A stretch of DNA of 64,000 nt, from the NCBI RefSeq assembly GCF_021582875.1, contig NZ_CP091138.1:3534001-3598000 (forward strand), read 5' to 3'. Origin of the DNA: Microbacterium sp. KUDC0406 (lineage in GTDB: Bacteria; Actinomycetota; Actinomycetes; Actinomycetales; Microbacteriaceae). Below the pieces are notes generated by a model, which did no database searches, was not told where the DNA came from, and saw nothing but the letters and a program-made list of their open reading frames with translations. A program made the position numbers and the translations under genes. Below are positions 27,273-35,797 of this stretch, one piece after another; position 1 is the stretch's first letter; every line of letters begins with the position of its first letter.

Positions 27273-28758
27273 TCAGCTGTCAGCGCGCGGAGGCAGGCTC
27301 CGGCGGCATCCGCGGCCTCCTCGGCGGCTTCATGCTTCGCATCGGCGAGGGCGGCGTGCGCGGCGTCCTCGATGTCAGCGGCATCCGAGTCGTCCAGGTC
27401 CTCGGCGAACGGCAGGCCGTTGCGCGGCGCGTTGTAGAGGTCGAGGTCGAGTATGCCCTCTCGCTTAGCGACGATGGCCGGCACGAGCGCCTGGCCCGCG
27501 ACGTTGACCGCGGTGCGGCCCATGTCGAGGATCGGGTCGATCGCGAGCAGCAGGCCGACGCCCTCGAGCGGCAGGCCCAGGGTCGACAGGGTCAGCGTGA
27601 GCATCACGACCGCGCCGGTGGTGCCGGCCGTCGCCGCCGAGCCGACGACCGAGACGATCACGATCAGCAGGTACTGGAAGACGTTCAGATCGATGCCGAA
27701 GAACTGCGCGACGAAGATCGCGGCGATGGCCGGGTAGATCGCGGCGCAGCCGTCCATCTTGGTGGTGGCGCCGAGCGGCACGGCGAAGGAGGCGTAGGCA
27801 CGGGGCACGCCGAGGTTGCGCTCGGTGACGCGCTCGGTGAGCGGCAGAGTGCCGATCGAGGAGCGGCTGACGAAGCCGAGCTGCACGGCCGGCCACACAC
27901 CCGAGAAGTACTGCTTGATCGACAGGCCGTGCGTCTTGATCAGCACCGGGTAGACCACGAAGATCACCAGGGCGAGACCGATGTAGATCGCGCCGGCGAA
28001 CCAGGCGAGCGAGGTGAGCCGGTCCCAGCCGTACTTGATGACGGCCGATCCGATGAGGCCGAAGGTGCCGATCGGGGCGATGCGGATGATCCACCACAGC
28101 ACGCGCTGGATGACCTTCAGCAGCGACTCGGTGAAGGCGAGGAACGGCTCTGCCCTCTTCCGGCCTTCAGCGCGGCGATGCCGACGACGGCGGCGACGAC
28201 GATGACCTGGAGGATGTTGAAGCCGACGCTCGAGGAGAATGCGCCGGTCGTCGGGTCCTGTCCGGTCGAGACGCTCAGGCCGAGGAAGTTCTGCGGGATG
28301 AGGCCGAGCAGGAAGTTCCACCAGGTGCCGACCGCGTACGGGTCGCCGGTCTCGAGGTCCTGACCGGCGCGGGCACCGGGCTGGATCACGAGGCCGAGCA
28401 CGATGCCGATCGTCACGGCGATGAAAGCGGTGATCGCGAACCACAGGATGGTCTGGCCGGCCAGACGGGCCGCGTTCTGCACGCGGCGCAGGTTGGCGAT
28501 GCTCGCGACGATCGCCGTGAAGATCAGCGGCACGACCGCGGCCTTCAGGATCGTGACGTACGAGCTGCCGATCCTGTCCAGCGTGTCGGACAGGACTGTC
28601 GGGTTCGTGGCGCTCGCGCCGAGGCCGCGGCCGATGAGGCCGGCCACGATGCCGAGGACCAGGGCTGCGATGATCTGGAAGCCGAACGAGGTCAGCAGCT
28701 TGCGGACGGGACCGCGGGTGTCTGGCGCCTTCTCGCGGCGGGTCGTCGTGGTGCTCAT
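27273..28758 (-). CDS. Dicarboxylate/amino acid:cation symporter (DAACS), frameshifted
   Basis: About 495 residues after repair. MSTTTTRREK at 28758 has GGAG upstream. The glutamate/aspartate carrier core is clear: KAAVVPLIFTAIVASIANL, SRSSIGTLPLT (serine-rich re-entrant loop), GATTKMDGCAA (the NMDGT-like signature, here KMDGC) and DPILDMGRTAVNV. It imports dicarboxylates or acidic amino acids with Na+ or H+. One missing G at 28153-28155 joins the two halves. A second single-base loss near 27290 is inferred, because the correct frame then stops at 27273, just before the terminator. Confidence 0.85.
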
Positions 28759-28862
28759 CAGGACTCCAAGTAGTGTGCGCGCCGGGTGCGCGCCATGGGA
28801 GTCAACGCTAGGGGCGGCATTCCATTCCCGGTGGTTCGTGACGTTGGATGACGACCCGTTCT

Positions 28863-28900
28863 GGTCGTTGAGCGAGCGACGAAGGAGCGAGACGAAACGC
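28863..28900. repeat. Family A repeat
   Basis: A single GGTCGTTGAGCGAGCG ... GAGACGAAACGC copy, just past the lipoprotein stop. Confidence 0.8.
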
Positions 28901-28910
28901 GGTGACGTGC

Positions 28911-29228
28911 CTACTCAGACGTCGCGCAGGTCTTCGAGGCGTCCTCGAGCTCCTTGGTGATGAGCTTCTGATCCTCTGCTCCGGAGGGCTCCTTGCCCTC
29001 GGCGATGGTGGCGAGGGCTCCGTCGGAGACCTTCGAGTCGAGCAGCTCCTTAGCGATGCAGTCCGAGATCGCGTCGGTGAAGACGTCGCCGCTGCCGACG
29101 GAGGTCGCGATCTTCTGAATGCCACCGGAGAGCTCGTCGACGCTCGGTCGCGCCGGTGCGCTGCAGGCGGCCAGAGAGAACGCGATGGCCGCGGCGGGCA
29201 GGGCGAGAAGAAGGCGCTTGGTGCTCAT
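28911..29228 (-). CDS. Small lipoprotein
   Basis: 105 residues. MSTKRLLLALPAAAIAFSL is a signal peptide, and SLAAC a lipobox. The mature part (SVDELSGGIQKIATSV ... DCIAKELLDSKVSDGALATIAEG ... LEDASKTCATSE) has two cysteines that may pair, and belongs to a small actinobacterial lipoprotein group of unknown function. AGGGTA on the plus strand (minus-strand TACCCT) is 7 bases before the ATG, so it is probably leaderless. Confidence 0.75.
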   Translation of the reverse strand: MSTKRLLLALPAAAIAFSLAACSAPARPSVDELSGGIQKIATSVGSGDVFTDAISDCIAKELLDSKVSDGALATIAEGKEPSGAEDQKLITKELEDASKTCATSE

Positions 29229-29295
29229 GCGGACCAGGGTACGGAATGACACTGGACGGGCCTCCCAGGCGGGTCGCCTCCTGGTCGCCTTCCCG

Positions 29296-29363
29296 GGTCG
29301 TTGAGCGCACCTGCTTCGTCTCCCGGGTCGTTGAGCGAGGGAGCTTGCGACCGAGACGAAACG
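29296..29363. repeat. Family A repeats, one partial and one full
   Basis: Both copies start CCCGGGTCGTTGAGCG and are separated by 36 bases. They lie between the lipoprotein and XRE genes. Confidence 0.75.
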
Positions 29364-29376
29364 GTCTCAGCTGCCC

Positions 29377-29652
29377 TCAGGCGCTCCTTCGCCGGGCATC
29401 CGGCTTCGGCGCGGGGAGCATCTCGACGGTGACGCCGTCGAGCAGGAATCCGGGTTCGACGCGGAGCGCGTCCGCGATGCGGATGAGGGTCGGGATGTTC
29501 ATCAGCGAGCGCCCCTTCTCATAGCCGCGGATGTTGGCCGAGTCGATCTGGCTGAGCACGGCCAGTTCGTCCTGGGTGATGCCTCGTCTCACGCGTTCCG
29601 CCGAGATCAGCTCGCCGATGCGGGCGGCGGCTGGAGAGGGGACGCGGGGCAC
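29377..29652 (-). CDS. XRE-family regulator of the restriction-modification island
   Basis: 91 residues from a GTG start. It has a Cro/CI helix-turn-helix: IGELISAERVRRGITQDELAVLSQIDSANIRGYEKGRSLMNIPTLIRIADAL in helices (ITQDELAVLSQ, then SANIRGYEKG as recognition region). Small XRE proteins divergent from methylase genes often act as controller proteins. The intervening 87 bases carry several palindromes (29685-29724), a plausible operator for it. Confidence 0.83.
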   Translation of the reverse strand: MPRVPSPAAARIGELISAERVRRGITQDELAVLSQIDSANIRGYEKGRSLMNIPTLIRIADALRVEPGFLLDGVTVEMLPAPKPDARRRSA

Positions 29653-29684
29653 TCATCAAGCGTCATGAATGTCCGCGACTTGTG

Positions 29685-29724
29685 CCAGGGTTAACAAACC
29701 CGGGTACTAGTACCACCCTGGGTT
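29685..29724. promoter_or_regulatory. Compound palindromic operator between XRE and methylase genes
   Basis: Perfect palindrome GGTACTAGTACC at 29703-29714, flanked by GGGTTAACAAACCC (29688-29701) and spanned by CCAGGG/CCCTGG (29685-29690/29716-29721). The AT-rich core differs from its surroundings. GGGAGGG before the ATG at 29740 is the ribosome site. Confidence 0.6.
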
Positions 29725-29739
29725 CGCCTGGGAGGGTGG

Positions 29740-30402
29740 ATGGCAGAGAAGCTGGTCAAGTCGCGGCAGCGAGTGGCTGATCACGGTGAGGTGTTCACGC
29801 CTCGGTGGCTCGTCGACGACATGCTCGACCTGGTCAAGCGAGAGGCCGAGCGGATCGACTCGCGGTTCCTGGAGCCGGCCTGCGGATCGGGGAACTTCCT
29901 CGTTCCGGTGCTTGAGCGCAAGCTCGCCGCCGTCGAGGCTCGCTACGGCAGGAGCGACTTCGAGAAGCGGCATTACGCGCTCTTCGCGCTGATGTGCGTC
30001 TATGGCATCGAGTTGCTCCCGGATAACGCTGCCGAGTGTCGCGAGAACCTGCAGGGTACTTTCGCTCGGGTGCTGAAGTTGGATGCCGATGATGCTCTGC
30101 TGCTCGCGGCACGTGCGCTGCTCGAGGCGAACATCGTGCAGGGCGATGCGCTGGCGATGACGGACGCCAAGGGCGAACCGATCGTCTTCCCCGAGTGGGG
30201 GTACCTCGGGCGCGGCAAGTATCAGCGCCGTGACTTCCGCTTCGACGCGTTGACCCAGCGGTCCGCGGCCTCGGGGACTCTCTTCGACGCCTTCGAAGAG
30301 CACGAGATCTTCACGCCGGTGCGCACGTATGCGGCCATGTCCGTCGACCAGATCGCACACCTCTCGGTCGTTGAGCGAGCGAAGCGAGACGAAACGCCAT
30401 GA
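29740..30402 (+). CDS. Class I SAM-dependent DNA methylase-like protein, short
   Basis: 220 residues. HGEVFTPRWLVDDMLDLV (residues about 16-33) and the SAM-binding motif I FLEPACGSGNFLVPVL (42-57) place it with the N6-adenine methylases of type I/ISP/Eco57I systems. It has no NPPY motif IV and is far shorter than a full methylase, so it may be a SAM-binding half that works with the next protein or a regulator. The last residues (SVVERAKRDETP) come from a family A repeat. The stop overlaps the next start (ATGA). Confidence 0.75.
   Translation: MAEKLVKSRQRVADHGEVFTPRWLVDDMLDLVKREAERIDSRFLEPACGSGNFLVPVLERKLAAVEARYGRSDFEKRHYALFALMCVYGIELLPDNAAECRENLQGTFARVLKLDADDALLLAARALLEANIVQGDALAMTDAKGEPIVFPEWGYLGRGKYQRRDFRFDALTQRSAASGTLFDAFEEHEIFTPVRTYAAMSVDQIAHLSVVERAKRDETP
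30366..30397 (+). repeat. Family A repeat forming the 3' end of the methylase gene
   Basis: GGTCGTTGAGCGAGCG ... GAGACGAAACGC is read in frame to within one codon of the stop. The ATGA coupling to the next gene is kept right after it. Confidence 0.85.
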
Positions 30403-32093
30403 CGACACCGGTTCTCGAAGGCAAGGCCAGCTTTGCGCTGCGCGGTCACAACCCCGACGTTCTCACCTGCATCGCGAACCTCTCGAACGACGAGGTGTTC
30501 ACTCCGCCGGAGTTCGCGAACAAGATGCTCGACACCCTCGAGCAGGCGTGGGCGCAGTCGAATGACGGCGCATCGATCTGGGCCGACCCGAGCGTCACCT
30601 TCCTCGACCCGTTCACGAAGTCAGGGGTCTTCCTTCGAGAGATCACGCGCCGGCTCACGCTCGGGCTCGAGGATGCGATCCCAGATCTGGCAGATCGCGT
30701 CGATCACATCCTGACGAAACAGGTCTTCGGCATCGGGATCACCCGGCTCACTTCGCTGCTCGCGCGGCGCAGCGTGTACTGCTCGAAGGATGCGATCGGC
30801 AAGCACTCCATCGCGAGGAGCTTCGACCGGGCTTGGGGCAACATCTGGTTCGAACGGACCGAGCACACCTGGGTGGGTCGCAAGAAGGTGCGACGCGCTC
30901 ATCCGCTCACCGGCGACGAAGAGCTGATCGAGGCGGACGGCACAGGGCGATGCGAGTTCTGTGGCGCAGTCGAGTCGGAGTACGGCCGAAACTCTGAACT
31001 CGAGAGCCACGCGTACGCGCTCATCCATTCACATGACATCAAGGCTCGAGTCACTGAGCTGTTCGGAGCAGACATGCAGTTCGACGTCATCATCGGGAAC
31101 CCGCCGTACCAGCTCAGCGACGGCGGCTTCGGAACTTCTGCTGCCCCGATCTATCAGCTCTTCGTTGAGAAGGCACTCGAACTCGACCCGCGCTACGGCG
31201 TGTTCGTCACGCCGTCCCGGTGGTTCGCGGGTGGCAAGGGGCTCGACGCATATCGCGAAAGAATGCTCAGCGACCACCGCCTGCACGACATCGTCGACTA
31301 CCCCAAGCTCTATGAGGCTTTCCCAGGGGTGAAGATCCGTGGCGGTGTCTCCTACTTCCTCTGGGATCGGGAGTACGACGGACCTTGCACCATCCAAACG
31401 ATGTGGGATGGTCAGCCCGTCGGAGAGCCGGTCGCGAGGTACCTCGATCAATTCGACGTCCTTGTGCGATGGAACGCGGCGGTTCCGATTCTGGAGAAGG
31501 TTCGAGCGAAGGGTGAGCCGACGCTCGATGCGCGAGTGTCCACAGGCAAGCCGTTCGGCCTTCGTACGTTCGTGCATGGCGCGACGACATCAGAGGGGAT
31601 TGCCGATCCAGTGCAGTTGTACGGCTCCAGAAAGGTCAGCTGGATCGGTCGGGAAGACGTGCCGGGGAACATCGAATGGGTCGACCAGTGGAAGGTATTG
31701 ATGACCGCCGTCCAGGGGACCAGTGCAGCGGTGGAGACGAAGTTCCTCTCTCGACCGATCGTCGCTGGCCCGGGAACTGCGTGCACCGAGACCTATCTCG
31801 TGGCAGGTCTCTTCGATTCAGAAGGAGCAGCACTGCGGCTCTCTTCGTACCTCAGCACCCGCTTCGTGCGCTTTCTAGTATCGCTTCGCAAGTCCACGCA
31901 GCACGCGACGCGAGATGTATATGCGTTCGTGCCGGATGTTCCTCTGGACCGTGTCTGGACGGACGAATCGCTATATGCACGCTATGGCCTGATTGCCGAA
32001 GAGATCGCGTTCATCGAGTCTCAGGTCGCCGCCCATGACTCCTCGTCGCACGAGTCGCGCGAGGACGAGCAGGCCGACGATGCCTCGGCCTGA
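30399..32093 (+). CDS. Eco57I-type N6-adenine DNA methyltransferase
   Basis: 564 residues. Residues about 28-90 repeat the EVFTPPEFANKML theme, with an odd motif I (FLDPFTKSGVFLREI). The catalytic motif IV is FDVIIGNPPYQLSDGG (NPPY at 234-237). A zinc-like CEFC pair sits at 185-188 and a target-recognition region fills the C-terminal half. It should methylate adenine N6 in DNA, protecting the host or marking DNA for the partner proteins. Codon use is less GC-biased than in neighbouring genes, which suggests transfer. It is coupled to the genes on both sides. Confidence 0.85.
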   Translation: MTTPVLEGKASFALRGHNPDVLTCIANLSNDEVFTPPEFANKMLDTLEQAWAQSNDGASIWADPSVTFLDPFTKSGVFLREITRRLTLGLEDAIPDLADRVDHILTKQVFGIGITRLTSLLARRSVYCSKDAIGKHSIARSFDRAWGNIWFERTEHTWVGRKKVRRAHPLTGDEELIEADGTGRCEFCGAVESEYGRNSELESHAYALIHSHDIKARVTELFGADMQFDVIIGNPPYQLSDGGFGTSAAPIYQLFVEKALELDPRYGVFVTPSRWFAGGKGLDAYRERMLSDHRLHDIVDYPKLYEAFPGVKIRGGVSYFLWDREYDGPCTIQTMWDGQPVGEPVARYLDQFDVLVRWNAAVPILEKVRAKGEPTLDARVSTGKPFGLRTFVHGATTSEGIADPVQLYGSRKVSWIGREDVPGNIEWVDQWKVLMTAVQGTSAAVETKFLSRPIVAGPGTACTETYLVAGLFDSEGAALRLSSYLSTRFVRFLVSLRKSTQHATRDVYAFVPDVPLDRVWTDESLYARYGLIAEEIAFIESQVAAHDSSSHESREDEQADDASA

Positions 32094-34613
32094 GTCGGAA
32101 CTACTCCCCCGAAGCCGGAGTCCCGCCTTCGCATCTACGCGTACTCGATCGATGACGAGGCACACGCCGGCCTGCTCAAGGTCGGACAGACGACGCAGAA
32201 TGTGAAGGTCCGCGTTGCACAGCAGGTGAAGACCGCCGCCATTCAGAACTACGAGATCGTGCTCGATGAACCGGCCGATCGTCACGACGGCACGACCTTC
32301 AGCGACCACGACGTCCGCGCGCGGCTCAAGTCCAAGGGCTTCACCAATCCGACGCTCGAGTGGATGAAGTGTTCGCTCGATGACGTCCGCACGGCGATCG
32401 CCGAGTTGCGTACCGGGCAGCAGTTCGAAGGCACGCATCACCTGGACTTCCCGCCGCGCGCGGAGCAGCAGGCCGCGGTCGACAAGACCCTCGGCTATTA
32501 CGAGTCGAGGTGGACCGAGGACGCCGATGCGGTTCCGGAGTTCCTCTGGAACGCGAAGATGCGCTTCGGCAAGACCTTCACCACCTATCAGCTCGCCAAG
32601 AAGCTCCGCGCGAAGCGCGTATTGGTCGTGACTTTCAAACCTGCGGTCGAGGATGCCTGGGAGACCGACCTCAGATCACACGTCGACTTCGACGGCTGGC
32701 AGTACATCTCGAAGTCCACCGGTGGGGACCCGGCAGAAGTCGATCCTCAGCATCCGCTCGTCTTCTTCGGCTCTTTCCAGGACCTCATGGGCCGCGATGC
32801 GGCCGGCAACTTCAAGGCGAAGCATGCCTGGCTCACCGAGCTCACTTGGGATCTCGTCGTCTTCGACGAGTATCACTTCGGCGCCTGGCGGGATGCGGCG
32901 AAGGAGCTGTTCGAGGGCGAGGACGACAAGGCGAAGAAGAAGGCGACCGACGACGAATTCGGCGCCGATCTCGAGAAGTTCGCCCAGGAACGCGAGGAGC
33001 AGGGCCTCGACGAGGACGACTTCGTGCCGATCAAAGCATCCGCCTACCTCTATCTCTCCGGCACCCCCTTCAAGGTTCTGAACGAAGGGCGGTTCATCGA
33101 GGAGCAGATCTACAACTGGACGTACACCGACGAGCAGAGGGCGAAGGCGGAGTTCGCGGCGCAGCATCCGGATCTCCCGAACCCGTACGCATCGTTGCCG
33201 GAGATGCGACTGCTGACCTATCAGATGCCTGAAGAGCTGCTCGCGATCGCCAGCCAGGGCGAGTTCGACGAGTTCGATCTGAATGCCTTCTTCGAGGCGA
33301 AGGGGACCGGCGCTGAAGCCGAGTTCGTGCACAAGACCGATGTGCAGAAGTGGCTCGACATCATCCGCGGCAACTACGCGCCCACCCAGGTCGACGCATT
33401 GAAGGCCGGCGCCCGCCCGCCGTTCCCGTACTCGGACACGCGCCTGCTCCCGTACCTGCAGCATTCGTTGTGGATGCTGCCGTACCGTGCGTCCTGCGAT
33501 GCCATGGCGAACCTGCTGGCAGAACAGCACAACGTGTTCTGGCACGACTACACGGTAGTCAACGTGTCCGCCCCGGGCGTCGGCGTCGGTCTCGCGGCGC
33601 TACCGCCGGTGCGGGATGCTATCGGCAACGGGCACGATACGAAGACCATCACGCTGACGGTCGGCAAGCTCACGACTGGCGTCACCGTGCCGCAGTGGTC
33701 GTCGATCCTGATGCTGCGCAATCTTCACGCGCCGGAGACGTACTTCCAGGCCGCTTTCCGGGTGCAGTCGCCGTGGACCATCCGCAATCCTGAAGGTGAC
33801 GACCCTTCGCGGATCGAGATCCTCAAGCCGGTATGCTTCGTGTTCGACTTCGCGCCGACCAGGGCGCTCCGGCAGATCAGCGAGTACGGTCGGGGGCTCG
33901 CACCAGAGAATCCGAACCCCGAGCGCGCGGTCGAGGAACTGGTGTCCTTCCTGCCGGTGCTCGCCTACGACGGCTCGCACATGACTCAGGTGGATGCTGC
34001 CGGCATTCTCGATATCGCCATGTCGGGTACCTCTGCGACGCTGCTGGCCCGCAAATGGGAGTCCGCGGTGCTCGTCAACGTCGACAACCTGACGCTGAAG
34101 AAGATCATGGCGTCGGACGCGGCGATGAATGCGGTGATGAACATCGAAGGCTTCCGTGCGCTGGGTGCAAGCGTGTTCGAGACCGTCGTCAACAAGAGCG
34201 AGGCCGTGTCGAAGACGAAGAAGGAGAAGGGCGACGAGATCACGCCCACCGAGAAGAAGGAGCTCTCGGAGGAGGAGAAGGAGTACAAGTCCAAGCGGAA
34301 GCAGATCCAGGAGAAGCTGATCAAGTTCGCCACCCGCATCCCGGCGTTCATGTATCTCACCGACTACCGCGAGAACACGCTCTACGACGTGATCACCAAG
34401 ATTGAGCCCGACCTCTTCAAGGCCGTCACGGGACTCACCGTCGAGGACTTCAACCTGCTGGTCGGGCTCGGCGTGTTCAACGCCGTGCACATGAACCAGG
34501 CCGTGTTCGCTTTCCGTAGGTACGAGGACTCGTCGCTCTCATACACAGGCCTTGAGTCGCACAAGGGCCTGAGGCGGTACGGCTTGTACGACACCGTCGT
34601 AGCGGTCGACTGA
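32080..34613 (+). CDS. GIY-YIG nuclease/SF2 helicase fusion, frameshifted near start
   Basis: About 844 residues after repair. An ATG at 32080 overlaps the methylase end. One missing C in the C5 run 32106-32110 joins it to the main frame, which otherwise has no start before GTG 32202. The recovered N-terminus RIYAYSIDDEAHAGLLKVGQT looks like a T5orf172/GIY-YIG nuclease. The helicase core has MRFGKT (Walker A, about 161), VVFDEYHFGAW (DEYH box, about 263), YLYLSGTPFK (motif III) and TTGVTVPQWSSILML ... FRVQSP (motifs V-VI). A Lys/Glu-rich stretch follows near 700-745. It is the likely translocating or cleaving subunit of the island. Confidence 0.82.
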
Positions 34614-35695
34614 TGACCGTCATTCTGATTCATCGCGTTGCCATGTCGGAAGCTGCGGGGTTGCGACCCGTCGGAGTCTGGGCGATCGACGATGATCATG
34701 AGCGCCACCACTATCCGGACGGCCGCGAGAAGTACGAGTCGCGTGGGTTCAAGGCTCTGTTTCATCGTCCCGATATGCCGGCTACGCAGTGGGCGCTCTA
34801 CAAGGCGGACACGTCGCCGAACTGGGAGATCCATCAGGCGGAGGCGTCGTTCGATTTCGGGATGGAACTCGACCTCGAACAGATCCTGGCCGATGCCGAG
34901 GTGAAAGCTGCGGCCGCGAGTGCGGCGAAGCAGGCCAAGGCGCGTCACCAGGCACGAGAAGCTGCGACGCAGGAGGTTGTCGACGCGGCCGGCTGGGGCG
35001 CCCCGCAGCGTGTGATCGCTCACTCATGGTGGGTCGCTTCGGAGCTTGCGCGTCGCCACCCTGAGCTCCTGGTGTACGAGGAACACCCGGGAGGCGGCAT
35101 GTACGACGTGCTCGCCGTCGCACCGGTTCGACACTTCGCTCCGAACGCGCCGGTCGGGTTGGCAGCTGCGATGCTCAATCGCGTCGGAACGCTTCAGATC
35201 CATGCCGGAGGGGAGGCGACCGTCGTCTCCGACTGGGCTACAGCGTTGACGGCGCCGGCGCCGTTCGACACCGTTCTGCGGTTGGAGGCTGCTGCAGGGT
35301 GGAGCTCACCCGCCAGCACACCGAGCGCGACGCGACGGAGCCTCGCATACCGGTTCCTCGCTGCCTCGCTGAACGCGTTCGTCAATGACCGTCACGACTG
35401 GGATGCTCGATGCGAACTGCTGGACTCGTCGGACGGCATCGAACGAAACGGCTATCTCAAGGACTTTCCTGAGGCTCTTGCCGACCTGGACTTGATCCCG
35501 CGCATAGGCATTTTCGGCGAACCCCACAGCCATTTCTGGGCACTCATGCGCGACGGTCAGGCGATCGCGATCGTCTCCATCGACGGCCGCATCTACCCGC
35601 GAACCGGGGCCTCTTCCGATCTTCTCGTTGAATACGAGAAGCACGGGCGGCGGATCCGACGCCTGGCGACGGCGCGGCTTCGGGACTGGCTCTGA
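34613..35695 (+). CDS. Unrecognised protein of the defence island
   Basis: 360 residues; I do not recognise a family. The N-terminus (GVWAIDDDHERHHYPDG, then FDFGMELDLEQILADAE) is followed by an Ala/Lys/Gln-rich helix (KAAAASAAKQAKARHQAREAA, seen in part) that may be a coiled-coil linker. A mixed alpha/beta C-terminal half follows, with HSWWVASELARRHPELLVYEEHPGGGMYDVLAV, here read as HSWWVASEL and YEEHPGGGMYDVL. The E-x-H-P-G-G and Y-D-V pattern could be a nuclease-like E...D centre, but this is a guess. It overlaps the helicase stop by one base (TGATG), so it belongs to the same operon. Confidence 0.7.
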   Translation: MTVILIHRVAMSEAAGLRPVGVWAIDDDHERHHYPDGREKYESRGFKALFHRPDMPATQWALYKADTSPNWEIHQAEASFDFGMELDLEQILADAEVKAAAASAAKQAKARHQAREAATQEVVDAAGWGAPQRVIAHSWWVASELARRHPELLVYEEHPGGGMYDVLAVAPVRHFAPNAPVGLAAAMLNRVGTLQIHAGGEATVVSDWATALTAPAPFDTVLRLEAAAGWSSPASTPSATRRSLAYRFLAASLNAFVNDRHDWDARCELLDSSDGIERNGYLKDFPEALADLDLIPRIGIFGEPHSHFWALMRDGQAIAIVSIDGRIYPRTGASSDLLVEYEKHGRRIRRLATARLRDWL

Positions 35696-35718
35696 GAATC
35701 GCGCTACTGCCACATCTG

Positions 35719-35737
35719 CTGCAACATGATGTTGCAG
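35719..35737. promoter_or_regulatory. Inverted repeat before the DUF262 gene
   Basis: CTGCAACATGATGTTGCAG has perfect 9-base arms around a single G, with an outer CTACTG/CAGTAG pair. It is AT-richer than its surroundings and lies 61 bases before the start at 35798. It could be an operator or a weak terminator. Confidence 0.5.
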
Positions 35738-35797
35738 TAGGTGTCGCAGCTCCAGCAGCCAAGGGCCCTCAGTCGACCCGGATCAGGAGATCACAGT

